This document shows positions 1 to 4,111 of a stretch of DNA of 5,010 nt, piece after piece. The position numbers and the translations under genes were made by a program. The notes under the pieces were generated by a model that saw nothing but the letters and a program-made list of their open reading frames with translations, had not been told where the DNA came from and searched no databases. The stretch is from a bacterium (GTDB taxonomy: Bacteria; Dependentiae; Babeliae; Babeliales; RVW-14), in the NCBI GenBank assembly GCA_010027825.1, contig RGUK01000138.1:1-5010 (forward strand), given 5' to 3'. Each line of letters opens with the position of its first letter. The stretch's first letter is position 1.

Positions 1-201
1 CCAGAGACTGCAGCAACCGCCCAAACAATTGGTGGATTATCTGCTGCAGCAATGCCACTTTTGTATTCAAAGCCTGTAACGCAAAGCGTTATCCCAGCTC
101 TGTTGGCCCCCCGCCCACGAGCATTAACACAAGCGGGCGAGGCTATGAGGACTATTTCTCCGCTTTCGTCTCAGTTGTTCGTAAACCGAGAAGAGCAGTA
201 A
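1..201 (+). CDS. C-terminal end of a rightward gene, probably phage structural or virion block (partial)
   Basis: The first frame is open from base 1 to a TAA at 199-201 and gives 66 residues; the start lies outside the window. The segment is rich in Ala, Leu and Pro. It has a fairly hydrophobic stretch (about residues 11-37, with GGLSAAAMPLLYSKP) and ends in a polar tail finishing NREEQ. No catalytic motif is visible. It is the only credible gene on this strand and it meets the leftward early-type operon head to head, which is how structural and early modules often abut in phage genomes. From general resemblance I suspect the end of a large internal-virion or tail-associated protein. That is inference only, and the missing N-terminal part would decide it. 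Confidence 0.6.
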   Translation, partial: PETAATAQTIGGLSAAAMPLLYSKPVTQSVIPALLAPRPRALTQAGEAMRTISPLSSQLFVNREEQ

Positions 202-217
202 ATTTAAGTCTTAAATT
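201..217. repeat. AT-rich palindrome spanning both stop codons at the convergent gene junction
   Basis: Two perfect 8-base arms (AATTTAAG / CTTAAATT) flank a single central T. The left arm begins in the TAA of the rightward gene, and the right arm holds the first bases of the TAA of the leftward gene (216-218). As RNA it could fold only into a stem of about 6 A-U pairs with a 5-base loop, which is weak. It could act as a bidirectional transcription end or protein-binding site, but there is no GC stem and no U-run. Confidence 0.35.
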
Positions 218-443
218 AAGCAGTTCCGCCAGCAGGCATCAACATGAGGGCATGAACATTCATAAGAATGTCGTGCCCTTCTTGTTTTCCTTTTTTGTAG
301 CCATTCTCATAAGCCATGCTTAGAAGTTTGGCAACTTCGGTAGTATCATAAATACAGCCGTCATCAAAATCTTCAGCGACTTCCATGACATATGGAATGT
401 CAATGTCGCTGTCATCGCCTGTTAGAAACAAACTATATCTCAT
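216..443 (-). CDS. Hypothetical small acidic phage protein, last gene of the leftward operon
   Basis: 75 aa, unrecognised. The N-terminal half is strongly acidic (TGDDSDIDIP, then EDFDDG). The middle is a predicted helix (TTEVAKLLSMAYENGYKKGKQ). The tail is Met-rich and hydrophobic, ending in PAGGTA. No signal peptide or catalytic motif is evident. I chose the ATG at 443; it overlaps the end of the preceding gene by 11 bases and has a GGAG about 13 bases upstream, which is further than ideal. A TTG at 464 would add 7 residues (MRSKKKT), but its only upstream AAGG lies too close. It is the last gene before the converging rightward gene. The coding call is supported by position, strand and tight packing, not by homology. 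Confidence 0.65.
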   Translation of the reverse strand: MRYSLFLTGDDSDIDIPYVMEVAEDFDDGCIYDTTEVAKLLSMAYENGYKKGKQEGHDILMNVHALMLMPAGGTA

Positions 444-663
444 AGTTTTCTTTTTGCTCCGCAAGAACCTTAGCCACTTCTTTGTTCAGGGTATTAACAA
501 AATCAACGCAGAATTCTCGCTCTGCACGACGAGCTTGAATGCTAGCAACAGCAGCAATCTTTTTGCCAAACTCTAAAACATCTACTTCGTCTGCGTATAG
601 TCCCTCGGGGTTTTTGTTTTCGCAATACAGAAAAATTTGACGGATGTCTTCATCAGTAATCAT
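433..663 (-). CDS. Small phage protein, divergent possible member of the four-copy paralogous family
   Basis: 76 aa. The opening MITDEDIRQIF and the later block LEFGKKIAAVASIQARREREF-like region follow the layout seen in three other small proteins of this window: a helix with [DE]-x-I-R near the start, a variable loop, then a helix with a conserved charged end. Its identity to them is low, so membership is tentative. The C-terminal part (residues 50-76) is probably a helix ending in QKENYEI. The ATG at 663 has a good Shine-Dalgarno GAGG at 669-672, five bases away, overlapping the stop of the nuclease gene upstream; the gap between the two genes is 7 bases. Stop is TAG. Function is unknown. 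Confidence 0.75.
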   Translation of the reverse strand: MITDEDIRQIFLYCENKNPEGLYADEVDVLEFGKKIAAVASIQARRAEREFCVDFVNTLNKEVAKVLAEQKENYEI

Positions 664-670
664 AGGTTCC

Positions 671-1432
671 TCAAGAGTGTGAGTTTTTCAGTTGCCAGTA
701 CGAAAGCAGATGGGTGAACATTTCCCAGCCTGTCTGTAAGTCTTCCTCGGGCCATTCCTTAACAACTGCTAGCCCGGGCACAGACCTCGAGACAAAGACG
801 TTTGCACACCGCGCAGTAGGCATACCAAGACCTACCCGATAGGCAGCCAGCTGCATTAGGTGTTCGTCATACGCTCCGATGTTGTCAGCATCAGTGAACT
901 CTTTTGTTTTGATGTCTACAACAATATCTGGGGCGTGCATATCGACTTTTCCACCGAATCCTAGTTCATGCGCAAAGGCTCGTTCGCATACCCAAGTCTG
1001 TTCCCCGAAGACGTTCTTCACAGCGTCTCGGCAGGCTTCAACATACTTGTCATGGCCACCACTATGTGACCGTCCTTCATAAGAACACTGGATAGATTCG
1101 TGAATAGCGGTGCCGGCATCTGCCGCTGCTCGACCCTGCTCTTTTGAGTCGTCAAGAATCCGGCTGATGTACTCATCTTCAGACTCTGAATCCCTCTTCG
1201 GAAGGGTAAGAGCCGCCATCAACACCTGACGCTGCATCCACGCGTTTAGAGCGGGTTTGGAGGCCACATTCAGGATAGTGGTCACCGACGGTACAAGATT
1301 CAGTTTGCGTGCGTCACGGAGCGTTGTAGGGCGTTGTGTGCCCTTTGCCGACTCAACGGTATACATCGGCTCACCATCGCGGGTGTACCAGTGCGTAGAC
1401 TCAGCTGCGCGGGCTGATGCGATAAGGCTCAT
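671..1432 (-). CDS. PD-(D/E)XK superfamily nuclease (RecB/Cas4-like), phage exonuclease
   Basis: 253 aa. The core motifs of the RecB-like PD-(D/E)XK fold are visible in order: GTAIHE (residues 107-112), conserved acids at E150 and E156, GGKVD (160-164, D164 as a metal ligand), DIKTK (173-177, the D-x-K catalytic pair) and QLAAY (194-198, the Q-x-x-x-Y motif). There are no cysteines arranged as in the Cas4 iron-sulphur cluster, and no helicase domain, so this is a stand-alone nuclease of normal phage size. By family knowledge such enzymes degrade DNA ends in phage recombination or replication; the exact polarity cannot be read here. The start ATG at 1432 overlaps the stop of the MazG-like gene (ATGA) and has AAGGAAG a few bases upstream. 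It probably works with the SSB-like protein of the same operon. Confidence 0.9.
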   Translation of the reverse strand: MSLIASARAAESTHWYTRDGEPMYTVESAKGTQRPTTLRDARKLNLVPSVTTILNVASKPALNAWMQRQVLMAALTLPKRDSESEDEYISRILDDSKEQGRAAADAGTAIHESIQCSYEGRSHSGGHDKYVEACRDAVKNVFGEQTWVCERAFAHELGFGGKVDMHAPDIVVDIKTKEFTDADNIGAYDEHLMQLAAYRVGLGMPTARCANVFVSRSVPGLAVVKEWPEEDLQTGWEMFTHLLSYWQLKNSHS

Positions 1433-1749
1433 GTTTCTTCCTTGATGAATACTCCGCCCTCAATCATGTAGCCCTTGCGGTCTTTAATCTCATGCCACGC
1501 AGAATCTAGACACTTGGGCACGGTCAGGCCATAGAAGTGGCAGTAGATAATTAGGCAGACAGCTACATCGCCTATAGCATCCTCAATGTCGTCGAGTCTT
1601 CCCTTTGCTTCGCCATCAGCGAGTTCCCCGGCCTCTGAGAACATTTTGAGTAGTTGTGCGCGGGGGTTGGAGTTTTGGACAATGCCACGGTCCAGCGCCC
1701 ACTGGATGACGTTGCTCTGTAGAGACTCAAAAGATTGAGGGGCTGTCAT
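1429..1749 (-). CDS. MazG-like nucleotide pyrophosphohydrolase
   Basis: 106 aa, a single all-alpha NTP-pyrophosphatase domain. The metal-binding signature is clear: E39-A-G-E42 on one helix, then D-D-I-E-D-A-I-G-D (residues 53-61) on the next, with D57 and D61 in the place of the second acidic pair. The C-terminal block (EIKDRKG then GGVFIKEE) matches what I recall of phage MazG-like proteins. The family hydrolyses (d)NTPs to monophosphate and pyrophosphate. In phages it is thought to tune nucleotide pools or alarmone levels, but the substrate cannot be deduced here. The ATG at 1749 overlaps the stop of the 24-aa ORF (ATGA), with AGGA about 10 bases upstream. Its stop overlaps the start of the nuclease gene, so the two are probably coupled in translation. 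Confidence 0.9.
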   Translation of the reverse strand: MTAPQSFESLQSNVIQWALDRGIVQNSNPRAQLLKMFSEAGELADGEAKGRLDDIEDAIGDVAVCLIIYCHFYGLTVPKCLDSAWHEIKDRKGYMIEGGVFIKEET

Positions 1750-1820
1750 TTTTTCTTTTCCTGTTCCTTTTTGCGCTTTTCAATGGCCTTTTTAAGAGCC
1801 TCTTCAAAAGTACCGCTCAT
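1746..1820 (-). CDS. 24-aa Lys/Glu-rich micro-ORF
   Basis: The peptide starts MSGTFEEALKKAIEK and ends in a run of charged residues (KEQEKKK); 8 of 24 residues are Lys and 5 are Glu. It is probably one amphipathic helix. The case for coding is the start: an excellent AAAGGAG at 1826-1832 sits five bases before the ATG at 1820, and the stop overlaps the MazG-like start as ATGA. The gap to the zinc-ribbon gene upstream is 16 bases. The same frame is open up to 1994, but that extension runs antiparallel to nothing useful and lies across the zinc-ribbon gene in another frame, so I read only the short form. Function is unknown; it may be a real micro-protein or mainly a translation-coupling leader for the MazG-like gene. 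Confidence 0.65.
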   Translation of the reverse strand: MSGTFEEALKKAIEKRKKEQEKKK

Positions 1821-1836
1821 GGTGTCTCCTTTGGTT

Positions 1837-2022
1837 TCACGGCTTTTTGTACGTCCTGTCCGCGCAGGGTCCGCATAGCCATCGCTTAGTGCTCTTTGTT
1901 GGCTTCCACATTCCGCCTTTTTCAATGCGGACATACTTCCGGCAGCTAGAACAGAATCTTTCACCAGTTGAGTTCTCATGAGCACTTTTAGCAACTCCGA
2001 GGGTTGAGGTAGGCGAGGTCAT
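1837..2022 (-). CDS. Small zinc-ribbon protein (two CxxC knuckles)
   Basis: 61 aa. Two knuckles, C24-S-S-C27 and C50-G-P-C53, are separated by 22 residues with basic and aromatic residues between (RKYV, GGMWKP, KRWL); this is a treble-clef or zinc-ribbon arrangement that should bind one Zn2+. The N-terminal 20 residues are Ser/Thr-rich and probably unstructured, and the C-terminus is basic (RTYKKP). Such tiny phage proteins usually bind nucleic acid or a host protein; which is unknown. The start is well fixed: AAGGAGG at 2028-2034, five bases before the ATG at 2022, and that ATG overlaps the TGA of the Gly-rich gene as ATGA. The gene downstream follows after 16 bases. Confidence 0.85.
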   Translation of the reverse strand: MTSPTSTLGVAKSAHENSTGERFCSSCRKYVRIEKGGMWKPTKSTKRWLCGPCADRTYKKP

Positions 2023-2254
2023 TGCTGCCTCCTTGCACGCGGGTTGCTGCTGACCGTGCCGTAGCCGTAGCCTTCGCCGTCGCCGTAGCCGGAGCCGTCG
2101 CCGTAGCCGTAGCCTTCGCCGTCGCCGTAGCCGTAGCCGTCGCCGTAGCTGGAGCCGGAGTTGTCGCCGTAGCCGGAGCCGGAGCCGGAGCCGTCGCCGT
2201 AGCCCCGGTCATACGAATCTCACCGCCGTAGCCGTCGCCAATGGGTCTAACCAT
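2019..2254 (-). pseudogene. Gly/Tyr/Asp/Ser-rich repeat protein gene with an apparent frameshift
   Basis: The ATG at 2254 shares a base with the preceding stop (TGATG). Seventeen codons follow in that frame, with GDGYGGEIRMTG at residues 6-17. At a run of four G's (2203-2206 on this strand) the sensible reading moves by -1 and continues for 61 codons, with units such as GYGDGSGSGSG, GYGDN and GDGEGYGYG, to a TGA at 2019-2021 that overlaps the zinc-ribbon start as ATGA. The joined product would be 78 aa with a basic tail (NPRARRQQ). The vocabulary GDGYG appears on both sides of the break, and both ends couple to the neighbours. Against an independent second gene: the -1 frame has a TGA just upstream and no usable start codon. 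Without the shift the first frame stays open to 1988, giving an Ala/Thr/Pro repeat protein that overlaps the zinc-ribbon gene by 35 bases. Sequence error, decay or frameshifting cannot be told apart here. Function is unknown. Confidence 0.6.
2058..2205. repeat. GC-rich hexamer-type tandem repeat inside the Gly-rich gene
   Basis: On the minus strand the stretch is nearly all GGC followed by TAC, GAC, TCC or GAA, encoding alternating Gly-Tyr, Gly-Asp, Gly-Ser and Gly-Glu. A 34-base block is repeated exactly at 2058-2091 and 2100-2133, a period of 42 bases (14 codons). Because the unit length is a multiple of three, all sense frames stay mostly open, which creates long spurious ORFs on both strands. 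It is far richer in GC than the flanking genes. Confidence 0.9.
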
Positions 2255-2547
2255 CACAACCCCCATTGGTCGTGGACTGGCACAGAGAAAATCTCCGCGC
2301 CTTCTGGCATATCCACATCGGCAATCGGACGCAGGTCGGCTTGTTCGGTCTCAACCATTTTGGCGAAGCCAATGCTGTCCCACGAAAACACATGGACGGC
2401 GCGGCTCAAGCGGATGCGCCCATTCTCGCGGACAACGTTACCAGCAAAAATCCAGCCACGGTCAACCACAACCACAGCACGGGTGCCCGTTGCGGCAGGC
2501 TTGATAGGCGCGTATTCAACGCCGTTGATGGTAATGATGTCAGTCAT
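2254..2547 (-). CDS. Conserved phage-type hypothetical protein (97 aa, possibly DUF6948-like)
   Basis: 97 aa, predicted mostly beta. In order: TINGVEYAPI (5-14), VVVVDRGWIFAG (25-36), a turn ENGRIRLSRAVHVFSWDSIGF (about 40-60 in that order), and a C-terminal PEGAEIFSVPV followed by WGL. The pattern of a residue-specific strand, an Arg/Val strand, a Phe-x-Trp and a final strand resembles a family of small phage proteins that I loosely associate with DUF6948. That name is from memory and uncertain. No catalytic residues are evident. The ATG at 2547 is fixed by AAGGAG at 2554-2559 with six-base spacing; an in-frame ATG at 2631 would overlap the upstream gene by 83 bases and is rejected. The gap upstream is 1 base, and the stop shares a base with the start of the Gly-rich gene. 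Confidence 0.85.
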   Translation of the reverse strand: MTDIITINGVEYAPIKPAATGTRAVVVVDRGWIFAGNVVRENGRIRLSRAVHVFSWDSIGFAKMVETEQADLRPIADVDMPEGAEIFSVPVHDQWGL

Positions 2548-2548
2548 T

Positions 2549-2788
2549 TTATTCTCCTTGGTTGGTTCTTGCTCGGATTGCTCCGGCAATCTCAAAACTT
2601 TCACCATTCCAAGCACCGCCTTCAGTTTCAAGCGTTACAGCGCAAGCCTCGCGCTCGGCAGCGGCGACAAGGGCGGCGAAGCGTTCAAGTGTCGGATGAA
2701 CAATCCAATGTGTAGCCCCATCAACAAATTTGTACTCCATCGGAACACCCGCTTCATGTGCCATGCGGATGATTTCATCGCGGTTCAT
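2549..2788 (-). CDS. Small phage protein, paralogous family copy 3
   Basis: 79 aa. It begins MNRDEIIRMAHEAG, has a variable stretch (residues 15-31, aromatic-rich), then LERFAALVAAAEREACA, and ends in a helix (EIAGAIRARTNQ). The first and third blocks are nearly the same as in the product of 3476-3730. Proteins with this build, an N-terminal helix plus the motif L-x-R-F-A-x-L-V-A-A-A-E-R-E, are common hypothetical proteins in phages; I know of no established role. The ATG at 2788 overlaps the stop of the upstream gene (ATGA). There is no strong Shine-Dalgarno, only AGGG about 10 bases away, so coupling to the upstream gene probably drives its translation. Confidence 0.85.
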   Translation of the reverse strand: MNRDEIIRMAHEAGVPMEYKFVDGATHWIVHPTLERFAALVAAAEREACAVTLETEGGAWNGESFEIAGAIRARTNQGE

Positions 2789-3039
2789 GTGTTTTTTGCC
2801 CTAAGCGTCTCTTGAACCGCAACCAATAGCGAAAAGGGTTCTGTGCGGTGTTTCACCAAAATGTCCCAGCACTCTTCTTTGCTCAAGTCATGCCACTGTT
2901 TTTTATCAGGCCATCCGCCACGATTAAACTCTTCATTTCTTAAACGATTTATTTCAACAACAAGTGCTTCTGTCGTTGCCATATCTACTGGTACAACCGC
3001 CCCGACTTCAAGCCAGTACGGATTAAAAGGTGTGCTCAT
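2785..3039 (-). CDS. Hypothetical small phage protein
   Basis: 84 aa, unrecognised. The N-terminal part (MSTPFNPYWLEVGAVVPVD) looks like a small strand-rich segment. A helix follows (TTEALVVEINRLRNEEF), then a Trp- and Lys-rich centre (GGWPDKKQWHDLSKEECWD) and a C-terminal helix (SLLVAVQETLRAK). I chose the ATG at 3039, which has AAAGG five bases upstream. A TTG at 3078 would give 97 aa (starting MSEKYINLL) and leave only a 7-base gap, but it has no clear Shine-Dalgarno; either is possible. The stop overlaps the next start as ATGA. Function is unknown. Confidence 0.7.
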   Translation of the reverse strand: MSTPFNPYWLEVGAVVPVDMATTEALVVEINRLRNEEFNRGGWPDKKQWHDLSKEECWDILVKHRTEPFSLLVAVQETLRAKNT

Positions 3040-3085
3040 AAATGCCTTTGTCAGAAGATTGATGTATTTTTCGGACAAACCAAGT

Positions 3086-3316
3086 CTACGGAACGCACCC
3101 AGACCACAGGTCCATTCCGAACTTCTCCGCCCCTGTCTGAGGTCTACTCAGCGCGTCCTCTTTTATCGCCATACGAATTGCTTGGCGTATGTCGGTGTGC
3201 TTGTGCCAGAACCCTTCGCCATCTGTGACACACCACAACATTTCATCGCCGTTCGGATGGGGTTCCAGCTCGGCGCAGCGGTTCTGTAGGTAGTCCAAAA
3301 GTTCGGTGTCATTCAT
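3086..3316 (-). CDS. Hypothetical small phage protein
   Basis: 76 aa. It opens with a helix (NDTELLDYLQNRCAEL), followed by a short strand-like segment around MLWCVTDGEGFWHK and a second helix (DIRQAIRMAIKEDA). The tail holds Gly and Trp residues (FGMDLWSGCVP). This small alpha/beta build is frequent among phage early proteins with no known function, and I do not recognise the family. The start at 3316 is supported by GAGGA with about 7-base spacing and by the ATGA overlap with the upstream gene. Stop is TAG. Confidence 0.75.
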   Translation of the reverse strand: MNDTELLDYLQNRCAELEPHPNGDEMLWCVTDGEGFWHKHTDIRQAIRMAIKEDALSRPQTGAEKFGMDLWSGCVP

Positions 3317-3507
3317 TCCGTGTCCTCATCCAATTTGACCCATTCTTTTCTTTTCCTAGTCAAGCAGGGTCGGCCTACTGCCTTCCTTGCCTCGTTCCAC
3401 CAGTAAAACACTTCTCCAGTGGCTCCCGTTGGATACGCTTCTTTGAGAGCCGCCTCATAAAAATCGATGGCGGCTTCAATTCTCTTGGTGGCGTTTCGCT
3501 TGCTCAT
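3313..3507 (-). CDS. Hypothetical small basic phage protein
   Basis: 64 aa, unrecognised. A first helix (KRIEAAIDFYEAALKEAY) is followed by a Gly/Thr turn, a Trp-rich helix (FYWWNEARKAVG) and a basic stretch (RKRKEW), with an acidic tail (DEDTE). The mixed charge and the aromatic patch would fit a protein- or nucleic-acid-binding role, but that is speculation. The start at 3507 is set by AAAGGAA with five-base spacing. The same frame runs upstream to 3645 but would lie almost wholly inside the preceding gene, so the longer form is rejected. The gene overlaps the preceding one by 32 bases, and its stop overlaps the next start as ATGA. Confidence 0.75.
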   Translation of the reverse strand: MSKRNATKRIEAAIDFYEAALKEAYPTGATGEVFYWWNEARKAVGRPCLTRKRKEWVKLDEDTE

Positions 3508-3730
3508 GTTTATTCCTTTCTCTAATTTGTTTGCCAAGGTAATAACCAATGTTTGATACCGTAGGGTGGCGGTCGTCATACGCTTCACACACCTTCGCAC
3601 ATTCCTCCCGCTCGGCAGCGGCGACCAGTTCGGCAAAGCGTTCAAGTGCTTCTATGTAAATGCCATCACGGGTTTCTGGCGTTGCTAACTGGCACTCAAC
3701 AGCCATTCGGATGATGTCATCTCTATTCAA
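3476..3730 (-). CDS. Small phage protein, paralogous family copy 2 (TTG start)
   Basis: 84 aa. The opening MNRDDIIRMAVE and the block LERFAELVAAAEREECAKVCE (split here as residues 30-45 or so) are nearly the same as in the product of 2549-2788. The C-terminus adds YYLGKQIRERNKHEQ, which is basic and helical. The start codon must be TTG at 3730: it puts the N-terminus in exact register with the paralogue, which uses ATG, whereas the first in-frame ATG (Met-9) would remove the conserved first helix. The Shine-Dalgarno is poor, and the start lies 8 bases inside the end of the upstream gene, which again suggests coupling. Function is unknown. Confidence 0.85.
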   Translation of the reverse strand: MNRDDIIRMAVECQLATPETRDGIYIEALERFAELVAAAEREECAKVCEAYDDRHPTVSNIGYYLGKQIRERNKHEQAKRHQEN

Positions 3731-3890
3731 TTTCAGTCCATCCCTGTAGTTTCGCTTTCATCTCTTTTTTCACGTGCTCCTCAATCAGCTCTGCAAGGCG
3801 ATTGAGTTTGTCCACCCACTGAGAACCGTAGTGCTGTGGGTCCAGACAATCTGCTTCGTGTGCTAGTCGTATCAGTTCTTGTCTTGTCAT
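3723..3890 (-). CDS. Small phage protein, paralogous family copy 1
   Basis: 55 aa. MTRQELIRLAHEAD at the start matches the N-terminal helix of the two closest relatives in this operon. LNRLAELIEEHVKKE corresponds to their L-x-R-F-A-x-L block, but the AAAERE core is replaced by EEHVKKE. It ends KLQGWTEIE, so it is the shortest copy. The ATG at 3890 is chosen over an in-frame ATG at 3911 because it aligns with the relatives, overlaps the upstream stop as ATGA, and has GGAGAG with five-base spacing. Stop is TAG. Function is unknown. Confidence 0.8.
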   Translation of the reverse strand: MTRQELIRLAHEADCLDPQHYGSQWVDKLNRLAELIEEHVKKEMKAKLQGWTEIE

Positions 3891-4081
3891 GCAGGCTCTC
3901 CGCTTAAACATTTCATGGCCTGAATCGTTGATTCCAGCTTCCGAATCTTGCGGTTCTTTTCGTTCAGCAAGGCTTCGTAGTGGTGAGTGATGTCAGCAAT
4001 CTGTCTCTGATATTCAACGTCAGTTGTCATCATCTGAATCAGTTGCTGGGAAATGTTGAGTTGGCGTTGCATGAAGTCCAT
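3887..4081 (-). CDS. Small coiled-coil protein
   Basis: 64 aa, almost entirely helical and polar. Gln and Met are frequent in the first half (MQRQLNISQQLIQMM), and a heptad-like stretch follows from about residue 24 to 55 (YQRQIADITHHYEALL, then RKIRKLESTIQAM). It is likely a dimeric coiled coil. No catalytic motif is evident. Its ribosome binding site is one of the strongest here: AAAGGAG at 4089-4095 with seven-base spacing, preceded by a short GC hairpin. That makes it the best-initiated gene after the SSB-like one. It lies between the SSB-like gene and the small-gene cluster; a partner or spacer role is possible but unsupported. Confidence 0.75.
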   Translation of the reverse strand: MDFMQRQLNISQQLIQMMTTDVEYQRQIADITHHYEALLNEKNRKIRKLESTIQAMKCLSGEPA

Positions 4082-4095
4082 TTTTTATCTCCTTT

Positions 4096-4109
4096 CCCAG
4101 CGCACTGGG
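4096..4109 (-). promoter_or_regulatory. Short GC hairpin just upstream of a strong ribosome binding site
   Basis: On the minus strand CCCAG-TGCG-CTGGG forms a 5-base-pair stem with a 4-base loop. It sits between the TAA of the SSB-like gene (4112-4114) and the AAAGGAG at 4089-4095. No U-run follows, so it is not a classical terminator. It could mark an mRNA processing or stabilising point, or help to keep the ribosome binding site open. Confidence 0.35.
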
Positions 4110-4111
4110 TG

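Noticed and set aside
2058..2205. Possible CRISPR or iteron array
   Set aside because: The repeats are contiguous codon-phased hexamers with no unique spacers and no iteron-like spacing; they encode Gly-X residues.
2022..2231. Rightward Ala/Val-rich ORF across the repeat
   Set aside because: It is the antisense reading of the same hexamer repeat, created by its three-base periodicity.
1988..2266. Leftward 92-residue Ala/Thr/Pro-rich ORF
   Set aside because: It is largely the out-of-frame reading of the Gly-X hexamer repeat. It overlaps the zinc-ribbon gene by 35 bases, and its first ATG (2266) lacks a ribosome site. Kept only as the unshifted alternative for the Gly-rich gene.
2266..2815. 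Two long rightward ORFs (about 150 codons each)
   Set aside because: They are antisense to three well-supported leftward genes, have no family-like motifs, and lack good ribosome sites.
2843..3289. Rightward 148-codon ORF
   Set aside because: Antisense to two leftward genes joined by a normal ribosome site and start arrangement; composition is Leu/Ser/Arg-rich as in shadow frames.
3313..3645. 110-aa version of the small basic protein
   Set aside because: The extra 46 residues would lie almost wholly inside the preceding paralogue gene in another frame, and the internal ATG at 3507 has a much better ribosome site.
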